From NCBI GenBank assembly GCA_025937615.1, contig JAICRA010000093.1, forward strand, positions 1 through 6,545: DNA of 6,545 nt, written 5' to 3'. Made by a program: the position numbers and the translations under genes. A model generated the notes under the pieces. The model worked only from the letters and a program-made list of their open reading frames with translations, ran no database searches and had not been told where the DNA came from. Shown here piece by piece: positions 1 to 5,567 of the stretch (positions within the stretch are counted from its first letter, which is position 1; each line of letters starts with the position of its first letter). The DNA is from Thermomicrobiales bacterium. GTDB taxonomy: Bacteria; Chloroflexota; Chloroflexia; Thermomicrobiales; UBA6265.

Positions 1-2
1 CG

Positions 3-698
3 CCCGATTGGGGTGAGCTGCTCGTCGAGCAGTACCTATCGGGTTTCGAGGTCGCGCTCGAAGGCTTGCTGACGGCAGGCGCATTGCAGACGCTGGCGCT
101 GTTCGACAAACCCGATCCCTTAGAGGGGCCATTTTTCGAGGAGACGATCTACGTCACCCCCTCCCGGCTGCCTGAGGCGACACAGGCGGCGATCTCAGCA
201 CGGACCGCCGAAGCCGCCGCGGCGCTGGGGTTGCGCGAGGGGCCGATCCACGCCGAGCTACGCATCAATGACGAGGGCATCTGGCTGATCGAGATGGCAG
301 GTCGCTCCATCGGCGGGCTCTGCTCAACGGTGCTCGAGTTCGGGGCTGGGTTCAGTCTCGAGGAGATCATCCTGCGCCACGCGGTGGGGATGCCGTTGCC
401 GTCGACCGAGCGTGCGGGCGGCGCGGCTGGAGTAATGATGATCCCGATCCCCAAAGGGGGCATCTTGCGCGAGGTGTCGGGTTGCGAGGCGGCCGCGGCC
501 GTGCCGGGTGTGACTGGCGTCGAGATCACGGCGCCGCTCAATCAGCCGTTGACACCGCTGCCGGAAGGCGCCAGCTATCTCGGGTTCATCTTCGCGCGCG
601 GCGAGTCGCCAGAAGCGGCGGAGCACGCCCTGCGAGATGCCCATACCCGCCTCTCGTTTCGCATCGAGCCCGCGATCACCCTCATGGCCGTCGGGTGA
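3..698 (+). CDS. ATP-grasp ligase, C-terminal part (L-amino acid ligase-like), 5' truncated
   Basis: The frame is open from the window edge, so the true start lies to the left; 231 residues are visible. The sequence shows the late half of an ATP-grasp fold: a VEQYLSGFEVALEG strand (visible residues 8-21), then HAELR (83-87) and EMAGRSIGG (97-105). The acidic residues E85 and E97 and R101 sit where ATP-grasp enzymes bind Mg-ATP and phosphate; the E-x-x-x-R-x-x-GG form is usual in the L-amino acid ligase branch. The last ~80 residues (about 141-221, GVMMIPIPKGG onwards) resemble the small C-terminal domain of that branch (LAL_C2 type). Known relatives join a carboxylate to an amine through an acyl-phosphate, for example in dipeptide formation; the substrate here cannot be read. 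It probably acts in the cytoplasm. No obvious terminator follows. The ATP-grasp assignment is firm; the exact reaction is not. Confidence 0.87.
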   Translation, partial: PDWGELLVEQYLSGFEVALEGLLTAGALQTLALFDKPDPLEGPFFEETIYVTPSRLPEATQAAISARTAEAAAALGLREGPIHAELRINDEGIWLIEMAGRSIGGLCSTVLEFGAGFSLEEIILRHAVGMPLPSTERAGGAAGVMMIPIPKGGILREVSGCEAAAAVPGVTGVEITAPLNQPLTPLPEGASYLGFIFARGESPEAAEHALRDAHTRLSFRIEPAITLMAVG

Positions 699-1210
699 GT
701 TCCCCGGTCGCCGTACCTGTCTTGCTCTCAGCCTCAACCAGCGAACCGAGATGCGGTGTAGTGCAGGTGATGGGTGTCGTTCTGGTCGCCAGAGGGATGG
801 GGATATACCAGCTGGGAGAGCGACCGTTGGCGCAATCCGGGCAGCGGCGCAATGATTCCATTGCTCCTGCGGCGCTACCGCCCATACTCCTGGTGATGCG
901 CAGAGGAATGCCGCCGCCCTGGTCAACCACTGTTGCCCATTCAGTCGTACTGCGCAACCCATTGAGTTCGCCCTAGAGGCCGTCTCGTTCAATCTGGTAT
1001 GTCTCCCGCGTTCGATCACTCCACGCATACGGAACCGCGAGGCGCTGCGGAATTAGCTGCGAGCCCGTTTCCCCATAACCACCTGGCTCTACCTGGGACC
1101 GCTGCCCGCGGCGATCCAGCCAATCGTGCAGCGCCGCTTCGGTGTGCAGGTCTTGCGCGCCGGGTGGGTCCGCGCCATGATTTCGTGACCCGGATGTTCT
1201 CGCTTCCGCT
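699..1210. other. Gene-poor stretch after the ATP-grasp gene
   Basis: No open frame here has a Shine-Dalgarno, recognisable motifs or a credible codon pattern. A minus-strand frame (682-957) contains one CPDC motif but no second cysteine pair and overlaps the end of the ATP-grasp gene, so it is not called. A small hairpin (arms 849-854 and 859-864, loop ATTC) is present with no T-run behind it, so it is not a standard terminator. The stretch could be decayed coding sequence or a long leader for the receiver gene. Confidence 0.5.
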
Positions 1211-1242
1211 GCATGCCCCGACTATGGACGTTCGGCATGCCC
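1211..1242. repeat. Paired GCATGCCC repeats upstream of the receiver gene
   Basis: GCATGCCC occurs at 1211-1218 and again at 1235-1242, 24 bp apart, each followed by a CGAC-like sequence. The GCATGC core is itself palindromic. Spacing near two helical turns and the position 50-80 bp upstream of the receiver start would fit a regulator site. This is a pattern observation only; the words are short and could be chance in GC-rich DNA. Confidence 0.25.
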
Positions 1243-1244
1243 GA

Positions 1245-1264
1245 CACGGTCACCGGTGCCCGTG
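1245..1264. promoter_or_regulatory. 20-bp near-perfect palindrome, candidate operator
   Basis: CACGGTCACCGGTGCCCGTG reads as its own reverse complement except for one mismatched pair (1250/1259): nine of ten pairs match, around a perfect CACCGGTG core. It ends 28 bp before the receiver start codon and 17 bp before its Shine-Dalgarno. The size and symmetry are those of a dimeric repressor or activator site; it could also form a hairpin in the leader RNA. No binding protein can be named from the sequence. Confidence 0.4.
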
Positions 1265-1281
1265 CATTGGCGCGCTCGCTA

Positions 1282-1290
1282 GGGAGGGAG
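1282..1290 (+). promoter_or_regulatory. Shine-Dalgarno that sets the receiver start
   Basis: GGGAGGGAG, with its GGAGG core at 1283-1287, lies 5 bases before the ATG at 1293. The same frame could be extended upstream to 999, but no start there has a ribosome site and the added residues do not look like protein, so the start is placed at 1293. Confidence 0.75.
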
Positions 1291-1292
1291 CA

Positions 1293-1691
1293 ATGGAGCC
1301 CCACAGTCAGATACGACGCCCGCACGTCTTCGCTATCAACGCGTCGGTCGAGTTCCTCAACATCATCCGTGAGCTGTTCCAGGAGGAGGGCTACAACGTC
1401 ACCACCAGCAACTTCGCTCCCAACTCCTTCGCCCAGATCGAAGCCCTCCAACCCGACGCGCTCATTATCGATATCGCCATTGGGCAAGAAGCGGGGTGGG
1501 AGTTGCTGGAGCAGTTGGACGCGGATGCCGATACCGCCGGCATTCCGGCCCTCATCGTCTCGACCGATCCCCAGTTGCTGGCGCGCGCCGAGGCCCACGC
1601 CGCTCGCTACGGGAAACACCGCTTCCTGGCCAAACCGCTCGACCTGGAGGCGATGCTCGAGGCGATCCAGGAGATGATCGGGGAGACGTAA
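1293..1691 (+). CDS. Atypical stand-alone receiver (CheY-like) domain protein
   Basis: The 132-residue protein is a single receiver domain with no output domain. Seen: a beta-1 strand VFAIN (12-16), phospho-acceptor D60 in LIIDIAIG, S90 in LIVST at the Ser/Thr switch position, and K114 in FLAKP, the conserved Lys before the last helix. The acidic pair that normally follows beta-1 and holds Mg is replaced by N16-A17, so Mg-dependent phosphorylation of D60 may be weak or absent. Known single-domain receivers act as phosphotransfer intermediates or as protein-binding adaptors; atypical ones can signal without phosphate. It has a strong Shine-Dalgarno and lies 76 bp ahead of a HisKA-only gene on the same strand, so the two are probably co-transcribed and may be partners (inference). 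Family assignment is confident; function is not. Confidence 0.83.
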   Translation: MEPHSQIRRPHVFAINASVEFLNIIRELFQEEGYNVTTSNFAPNSFAQIEALQPDALIIDIAIGQEAGWELLEQLDADADTAGIPALIVSTDPQLLARAEAHAARYGKHRFLAKPLDLEAMLEAIQEMIGET

Positions 1692-1767
1692 CGCGACGGC
1701 CACGAAGGCCCGGACCTTGCGAGCGCGACGGTACGTTACCGCTACGCTTCCACCCCGAGGTTCTCGG

Positions 1768-2037
1768 ATGCCGTCCCCAGACGACCCCGCCATACATCCT
1801 CCGCTCGATCCGTTCGATCAACTGCGCCATGACTTGAAGACCCCCTTGACCACAATCCATGGCCGTGCGCAGCTCCTGGCGCGCAGCGTTCGGCGCTCAC
1901 CGTCTCTATCCGATGCGGAGCGGGCGAGGTTGCTGGAGGGGTTAGTTGCGATTGAGGCTGCGGTACGGGTCATGGTAACCGTCATCGACGCGATGGGCGC
2001 CGAGGGCGTGGGTGACGCTCCCGACTCCGCGGGATAG
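1768..2037 (+). CDS. HisKA-domain-only protein, lacking a kinase ATPase domain
   Basis: This 89-residue protein contains an H-box, RHDLKTPLTTIHG (20-32), with H21 as the expected phospho-acceptor. A second helix rich in Ala, Val and Glu follows (about 49-76), matching the two-helix dimerisation hairpin of histidine kinases. No N, G1 or G2 boxes follow: the frame stops at 2037, and none is recognised in the next 470 bp. The ATG at 1768 is chosen because GAGG (1757-1760) stands 7 bases before it; the in-frame TTG at 1717 would add 17 residues with no good ribosome site. Such a protein cannot phosphorylate itself and would need a kinase in trans, or could act as a phosphotransfer or dimer-capping partner. 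The neighbouring receiver is the obvious candidate partner. It might instead be a truncated kinase, but its compact ends and own ribosome site argue for a real small gene. Confidence 0.7.
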   Translation: MPSPDDPAIHPPLDPFDQLRHDLKTPLTTIHGRAQLLARSVRRSPSLSDAERARLLEGLVAIEAAVRVMVTVIDAMGAEGVGDAPDSAG

Positions 2038-2252
2038 GAAACTGGGGGACACGGGCGAAGGCCGAAGGTCGATAACGCCCCAGTCCCCGAAGCGGTCATT
2101 GCCAATTCGAACGCGACGGTGCAACTGGGTAGCGGCACGAATCCGGCCCTTGGGCGGCGACGTAGACAACTGCGGTGAGCGTCGTCCCCGACGCCTCGAC
2201 GCCCTTCCAGACCCCACGGGACGCGAGAGCGTTCCACCCCTCCCTCTTCCCG
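2038..2252. other. Non-coding stretch after the HisKA gene
   Basis: There is no credible gene on either strand. ACTGGGG at 2041-2047 can pair with CCCCAGT at 2078-2084 across a 30-base loop, directly after the HisKA stop. An alternative pairing, GGGGAC (2045-2050) with GTCCCC (2083-2088), competes with it. No T-run follows, so it is not called a terminator. Confidence 0.4.
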
Positions 2253-2288
2253 CACGTGCCCGGCCCTCGCGGCCGGGTTCGTGTTTGT
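2253..2288 (+). terminator. GC-rich hairpin, possible terminator of the receiver/HisKA unit
   Basis: A 7-bp perfect stem, CCCGGCC (2259-2265) with GGCCGGG (2271-2277), closes a 5-base loop CTCGC. Outside it, CACG (2253-2256) pairs with CGTG (2280-2283) across a G-T wobble and one T-T mismatch. TTTGT follows, a weak T-tail. It lies about 215 bp beyond the HisKA stop, so the transcript would have a long untranslated end. Position and stem strength fit an intrinsic terminator, but the short T-run leaves doubt. Confidence 0.5.
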
Positions 2289-2357
2289 AGGAGACCTCAG
2301 CGCGCAGATGTGATCGAGTTGTCCCTGTAGATGTTACGTGGACAAAGAAGCCGCTCG

Positions 2358-2431
2358 TGGTCCCACAAGGTCTCGGAAGGAGAAACTGAGGGGTTCTACA
2401 CCACGCCGGCTGATTCCTGGATCCACAAGGT
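2358..2431. repeat. Direct repeat of a CCACAAGGT word, 60 bp apart
   Basis: TGGTCCCACAAGGT (2358-2371) and TGGATCCACAAGGT (2418-2431) match at 12 of 14 positions and are exactly 60 bp apart, so they stay in the same reading frame. In the + frame running 2331-2585 they give SHKVS and IHKVS. That frame has no ribosome site and runs into the antisense of the DUF2382 gene, so it is not called a gene. The rest of 2289-2438 holds nothing recognisable. Confidence 0.35.
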
Positions 2432-2471
2432 AAGCAAAGTGCCCTGGCTTTCTCAATGGAAGCCAGGGCAC
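2431..2471 (-). terminator. Intrinsic terminator of the PRC-barrel/DUF2382 gene
   Basis: GTGCCCTGGCTT (2439-2450) is the exact reverse complement of 2460-2471, giving a 12-bp perfect stem. A G-T and a C-G pair extend it inward to leave a 5-base loop. On the minus strand the stem begins 38 bases past the stop of the DUF2382 gene and is followed by TTTGCTTA. No T-run follows on the plus strand, so it works in the minus direction. Confidence 0.85.
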
Positions 2472-2509
2472 CAAGTGGACCGTGTTGGGGAGGGCGGTCG
2501 CGCGGCGCC

Positions 2510-3280
2510 CTACAGCGGGCGCGAGGAGCCTTCCGTAGAACGGTCAATGAGGTTGGTATCGACGATAGCATCCTCGTCGACGTAGACCTCTTCATGCCGC
2601 ACGGTGCCATGGACCTGCTCCGTGTGCTGCACCGCGTCCTTGCTAACAATGACCTCTTCAACTACCCGGGCGTGCTTCTGCACGTCGACCGTCTCGGAGC
2701 GCAGCGGCACGTCGATGACCGTCTCCTCGAAGGCCCCAGCATCGGCGCTGGTGGCCGCACGGTCGACGACGCGCCGCTCGACGCGGATGCGTTCCTCAGT
2801 GACGGGCACCTCGAGCGTGCGCTCCTCGGACACGACATCCTTCTCGATGCGCACGGCGCCGGCTTCCTGCTGCCGCACGGTGGCGGTCAGTTCCTCTTCC
2901 ATGACCGGGATGCGGATCTCGTCGTCCTCGGATACCCGGGCCGCCGTCATGCGATCAACGTTGAGGGTCCGATCGATGACAGGGTGATCGACGTCGGTGA
3001 TGATCGTCTCGGTCCCAGTCATAGCCGCAGGAACCGCATCGGGGACGGTGTCCCAGCCGCTGTGCAGTGCGGCGTCCTTCGCCACGTTCAGATAGACCTG
3101 CCCATTGGCCACACTGGCGATCGCACTCATCGGGATGTAATAGTCGGTTGGGAAGAAGAAGCCTTTCTCGATGACGATGTAGCCGGGCTGCACCTCGGCC
3201 ACGGTGCCGACCTTCTCGCCGTCGCTACCGACGACCTCATTCCCGGTCATGATCTGCGTCGATTCCGTTGTCCAACTCAT
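2510..3280 (-). CDS. PRC-barrel + DUF2382 (YsnF/AvaK-type) stress-associated protein
   Basis: The 256-residue protein has an N-terminal PRC-barrel-like domain (about 10-75; GNEVVGSDGEKVGTVAEV, then GFFFPTDYYIP). A linker follows, then a charged DUF2382-type domain (about 118-235), made of repeated strands such as IRIPVMEEEL, RTLEVPVTEERI, TVDVQKHARVVEEV and VHGTVRHEEVYVDE. No signal peptide or membrane segment is seen, so it is probably cytoplasmic. Proteins with this pairing are common in stress-tolerant bacteria and are often linked to general stress, but their biochemical role is not established. The start is the ATG at 3280: GGAGGT sits 5 bases before it, and a longer reading to 3337 has no ribosome site. 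It is transcribed alone, convergent with the receiver/HisKA unit and divergent from the pentapeptide gene, with its own terminator. Palindromes at 3308-3317 and 3342-3356 may carry its control. Confidence 0.88.
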   Translation of the reverse strand: MSWTTESTQIMTGNEVVGSDGEKVGTVAEVQPGYIVIEKGFFFPTDYYIPMSAIASVANGQVYLNVAKDAALHSGWDTVPDAVPAAMTGTETIITDVDHPVIDRTLNVDRMTAARVSEDDEIRIPVMEEELTATVRQQEAGAVRIEKDVVSEERTLEVPVTEERIRVERRVVDRAATSADAGAFEETVIDVPLRSETVDVQKHARVVEEVIVSKDAVQHTEQVHGTVRHEEVYVDEDAIVDTNLIDRSTEGSSRPL

Positions 3281-3285
3281 CGCTG

Positions 3286-3291
3286 ACCTCC
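3286..3291 (-). promoter_or_regulatory. Strong Shine-Dalgarno of the DUF2382 gene
   Basis: On the minus strand GGAGGT lies 5 bases upstream of the ATG at 3280. It fixes the start at this codon rather than at the in-frame codon at 3337. Confidence 0.85.
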
Positions 3292-3307
3292 TAGGATCGC
3301 GCCCACC

Positions 3308-3317
3308 GGAGATCTCC
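3308..3317. promoter_or_regulatory. Perfect 10-bp palindrome in the DUF2382 leader
   Basis: GGAGATCTCC is fully self-complementary and lies about 16 bp upstream of the Shine-Dalgarno of the DUF2382 gene. In addition CTCCTGC (3314-3320) pairs with GCAGGAG (3353-3359), enclosing most of the leader. It could be a regulator site or part of a leader RNA fold; its function is not known. Confidence 0.3.
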
Positions 3318-3341
3318 TGCCGCATCGCAGGGACCATACTT

Positions 3342-3356
3342 CTGCAAACGTTGCAG
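3342..3356. promoter_or_regulatory. Inverted repeat CTGCAA-N3-TTGCAG, candidate operator
   Basis: Two perfect 6-bp arms are separated by ACG, about 60-75 bp upstream of the DUF2382 start codon and in the likely promoter region. On the minus strand a TATGGT hexamer (a poor -10 match) follows it within a few bases, but no good -35 is seen, so no promoter is called. The symmetric form fits a dimeric regulator site. Confidence 0.35.
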
Positions 3357-3359
3357 GAG

Positions 3360-3689
3360 CATCACTTGTTCGTGGGGTGCGTCCAACAGAACCCTGTCGC
3401 ACAAATCATGCCACGCATTGGACTTCAACGATTCTGCTACTCGACCCAGGCCTACAGCAGGTCAGCAATGGGACACCGGACGTCATCCCCGCGGCATATC
3501 CCGGCCCACTCGTAGTCGTGGATCGAGTTATCGCCGGTAACGCTAATACTCAGACCCACCACATATCGCTTCGCTTGTGCGTCAGACACAACGTGCTGTG
3601 CACCGCGAACCGCGATCGAGGTCTACACTAGGCTGGGGTACCTCACAGTCGTAGTGCACGCCCGACCCGGGTGTCGGTAAGGAAGTGTT
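3360..3689. other. Intergenic region between the divergent DUF2382 and pentapeptide genes
   Basis: Short frames cross this region, but none has a ribosome site or protein-like content. Visible structure includes TTGTG-N7-CACAA (3575-3591), a tandem ACCGCGA doublet (3602-3615) and a TACACT hexamer (3624-3629) that could be a weak -10 for the pentapeptide gene, without a convincing -35. A small hairpin, CCGAC (3662-3666) with GTCGG (3673-3677), stands just before that gene's ribosome site. The region must hold promoters for both divergent genes, but none can be placed with confidence. Confidence 0.45.
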
Positions 3690-4067
3690 ATGCCCATTCC
3701 TCCAAACCTGGCCAAGAAGGATCTCTCCCGCGTCAACCTCGCCAAGACCAATCTGGCGGGCGCTGATCTGCATCAGGCCACGCTGCGTGATGCGACGCTC
3801 ACGGAAACGAATTTCGAAGGGGCCGACCTGACGGACACCGATCTGACCCACGCCAACCTTGGTGGTGCCTGCTTACGCGATGCCTCCGCGGCGCACGCCA
3901 ATCTGGAGGGAGCCGACCTGCGCGATGCCGATCTGGAGGGAGCGAATCTGCGCGGAGCCCACCTCGGTGGCGCCAAGCTGCGCGATGCCGACCGGGTGAT
4001 CGCCGAGCTGGCCGGGGCCGACTTCGCGGAGCGTGGCACGGAGGAAGGTTCCCCCAGCGACCACTAA
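3690..4067 (+). CDS. Short pentapeptide-repeat protein
   Basis: The 125-residue protein is almost entirely A(D/N)Lxx repeats. From residue 6 to about 115 there are some 22 consecutive five-residue units without a break (NLAKK, DLSRV, NLAKT, NLAGA and so on), enough for a right-handed square beta-helix of about five turns. The central residue is Leu or Phe in all but two units: Ala at 67 (SAAHA) and Arg at 102 (DRVIA), the latter unusual in a core position. The tail (about 116-125) is hydrophilic. There is no signal peptide or membrane segment. AAGGAAG (3679-3685) lies 4 bases before the ATG. Some longer pentapeptide proteins (Qnr, MfpA, about 190-220 residues) mimic DNA and protect gyrase; this one is much shorter, so that role is not claimed. 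It is convergent with the membrane-protein gene, 54 bp away, with no clear terminator between. Confidence 0.85.
   Translation: MPIPPNLAKKDLSRVNLAKTNLAGADLHQATLRDATLTETNFEGADLTDTDLTHANLGGACLRDASAAHANLEGADLRDADLEGANLRGAHLGGAKLRDADRVIAELAGADFAERGTEEGSPSDH
3901..3960 (+). repeat. Tandem 30-bp duplication inside the pentapeptide gene
   Basis: 3901-3930 and 3931-3960 match at 24 of 30 positions, beginning with the same 13 bases (ATCTGGAGGGAGC). Each unit encodes two pentapeptides, half a turn of the beta-helix. The nucleotide match exceeds what the shared amino acid pattern requires, suggesting a fairly recent internal expansion. Confidence 0.65.
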
Positions 4068-4121
4068 CCCGCCCAGTTTGTAATCCGGCGTACCCAGGGC
4101 GCCCACGGTCGGCAGGCGGCC

Positions 4122-5540
4122 TCACGGCACCACGTACATCCGGTAGAGGATGGCTGCCACATTGCCGAGCAGCGTCAGCCCGGCGGCGATGCTGACCCCA
4201 CTCACGGCCGACGGCTGGAACGGCCAGGTGTGATAGCCCTCGCCGGTGAGCTCGTACTTGGCCTCTAGTTCGCGATACGGAGAAGCTCCCAAGTTCGTGG
4301 CATCTCCGTTTCCCGGGCTGGCCATGAGACACACCCGGATCTGCGCAGCAACGCGGGCCAGGGCTCGATCGCGCGCCTCGCGCATCACCCGGTGGGCGTA
4401 CCAGACGGGCCCAAGCAGCAGGTACGGCGTGAGCAGGACCTGCACCACGACGAGGAACAGGATGTGCGGCGCGACGTAAATGCCATGACCGGTGAGTGGT
4501 CCTGATACCATGAGGAGCAGCGCCCAGCTGCCGACGATGAGGGCGACGCGGACAATATTGGTGGCGTAGCTGCCGATGGGAGCGAAGCCGCTGCATCGAT
4601 CCGGGTGGAAGGGGACCGGCTCGACGGCGAAGAGGCGCAACAGGCGCTGGATGTTAGCGATCATGATCGTCTGGCGCAGGACGATCCAGACCAGCATGTA
4701 GACGTTGATGAAGACCAGCGGCAACCAGATCACCCAGAAGTAGGCCGGGACCACGCGCCACCAGAAGACGTCCGACTCCGGCAGCAACTGGTTGAATGGG
4801 GGAAGTGCCGTCGGCGGCCAGATGGCCAGGGTCGCCACCGAGACCGCGAGAGCCAGCAGTGCGAGGGCATTCCCCTGGCTCATCCGCACCGGCCCGAGCT
4901 TCCGCACTCGAGGGAGACTTCCTCCCAACCGCTCGAGGACCGCATCCGCGGTTATGCCCTCGTAGCGCGAGGGACCAATGACGCCACCCTGAGCCAGTCC
5001 GTCGAAGACTTCGACAATCAGGCGTGGTTGCCAGAGATAGAGGGTCCAGATCACGGGCGCCAGGACGAGATAGAGGAAGAGCGCACCAGGCAACTCTCGC
5101 CAGTCGGTGAAGCGGATGAACGAACCGGTCGTCGCTGGCTGGGCGATTTCGGAGATCAGGAGACCGGGGACGACGGCGAGCAGCGCATAGAGCGCGACCA
5201 CCAGCAGCGAGGCGCGGTGACGGCGCAGGAACCCCGGAGAGGTGGCGCGTGCTGGGAGGGGCAGGCGGGAGTCACGAGCCTCGTCCCCTCCAAACCGTGC
5301 CAGCAGCGCGTGCAGCCCGTCGCCCGCGCTCAGCCGCTCGCAGGCCCCTTGCAGCGCATCCGCCGAGAAGGTCGTGGACGGCGCCCCGGCCTGCACCGGG
5401 TCGCACGCATCATCGTGCGACCCAGGAATCACCATTTGCTGAGCACGAGATTGCCGATGGCCAGCTGGCCGCCGGCGTTGGCGACGCCCGCCGTTCGGGT
5501 CGAAGGCAGACTGGGCGGGCGAGTCACCGGCCGGCATCAT
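4122..5540 (-). CDS. Polytopic membrane protein of unknown function
   Basis: A 472-residue protein has a ~110-residue hydrophilic N-terminal region and then about seven hydrophobic segments: 111-132, 150-169, 223-241, 263-288, 325-347, 352-380 and 444-467. The loop before segment five carries FHPDRCSGFAPIG (311-323), and YHTWPFQ (436-442) precedes the last segment. I have seen HPD-x-x-GG and WPF motifs like these in uncharacterised integral membrane proteins, but no activity is known to me. The start is uncertain. The ATG at 5540 is 27 bp from the DUF4397 stop, with a weak GGGGTG 8 bases before it. The ATG at 5435 has no ribosome site and a hairpin just after it, so 5540 is preferred although its first 35 residues are basic and low in complexity. 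Probably co-transcribed with the DUF4397 gene, so it may act with that exported protein. Confidence 0.8.
   Translation of the reverse strand: MMPAGDSPAQSAFDPNGGRRQRRRPAGHRQSRAQQMVIPGSHDDACDPVQAGAPSTTFSADALQGACERLSAGDGLHALLARFGGDEARDSRLPLPARATSPGFLRRHRASLLVVALYALLAVVPGLLISEIAQPATTGSFIRFTDWRELPGALFLYLVLAPVIWTLYLWQPRLIVEVFDGLAQGGVIGPSRYEGITADAVLERLGGSLPRVRKLGPVRMSQGNALALLALAVSVATLAIWPPTALPPFNQLLPESDVFWWRVVPAYFWVIWLPLVFINVYMLVWIVLRQTIMIANIQRLLRLFAVEPVPFHPDRCSGFAPIGSYATNIVRVALIVGSWALLLMVSGPLTGHGIYVAPHILFLVVVQVLLTPYLLLGPVWYAHRVMREARDRALARVAAQIRVCLMASPGNGDATNLGASPYRELEAKYELTGEGYHTWPFQPSAVSGVSIAAGLTLLGNVAAILYRMYVVP
5398..5423. repeat. 10-bp perfect inverted repeat within the membrane-protein gene
   Basis: GGGTCGCACG (5398-5407) and CGTGCGACCC (5414-5423) pair perfectly across a 6-base loop. 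It falls in the N-terminal hydrophilic coding region, 9 bases after the alternative ATG at 5435. In the mRNA it would form a stable hairpin. It has no T-tail, so it is not a terminator; it may be a protein site, an RNA fold or chance. Confidence 0.45.
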
Positions 5541-5567
5541 GTGCCAGACACCCCAGGGCGCTTAGGA

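Noticed and set aside
682..957. Minus-strand 91-residue frame with a CPDC motif, possibly a small zinc-binding protein
   Set aside because: Only one CxxC pair is present, with no partner pair and no Shine-Dalgarno. It overlaps the end of the ATP-grasp gene in antisense, and its composition looks like GC-rich shadow sequence.
324..1028. Long minus-strand frame of 234 residues
   Set aside because: It is very Arg/Ala/His-rich with no domain pattern and covers the ATP-grasp C-terminal domain in antisense, so it is a shadow of the high GC content.
2331..2585. Plus-strand 84-residue frame containing SHKVS and IHKVS
   Set aside because: It has no ribosome site, its 3' part is antisense to the DUF2382 gene, and it crosses that gene's terminator. 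It is kept only as a repeat observation.
2456..3286. Plus-strand 276-residue frame antisense to the DUF2382 gene
   Set aside because: It mirrors the repetitive DUF2382 codons. The minus strand has a recognisable domain order, a strong ribosome site and a terminator; the plus frame has none.
3204..3631. Short plus-strand frames in the DUF2382-pentapeptide intergenic region
   Set aside because: None has a ribosome site or recognisable protein content, and they overlap each other in different frames.
4097..4104. GGGCGCCC palindrome between the convergent pentapeptide and membrane-protein genes
   Set aside because: It is a self-complementary 8-mer with no loop and no T-run on either side, so it does not support a terminator call.
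3799..4596. Minus-strand 265-residue frame overlapping the pentapeptide and membrane-protein genes
   Set aside because: It runs through two well-supported genes in a different frame and is rich in Arg, Pro and His, as expected of an out-of-frame reading.
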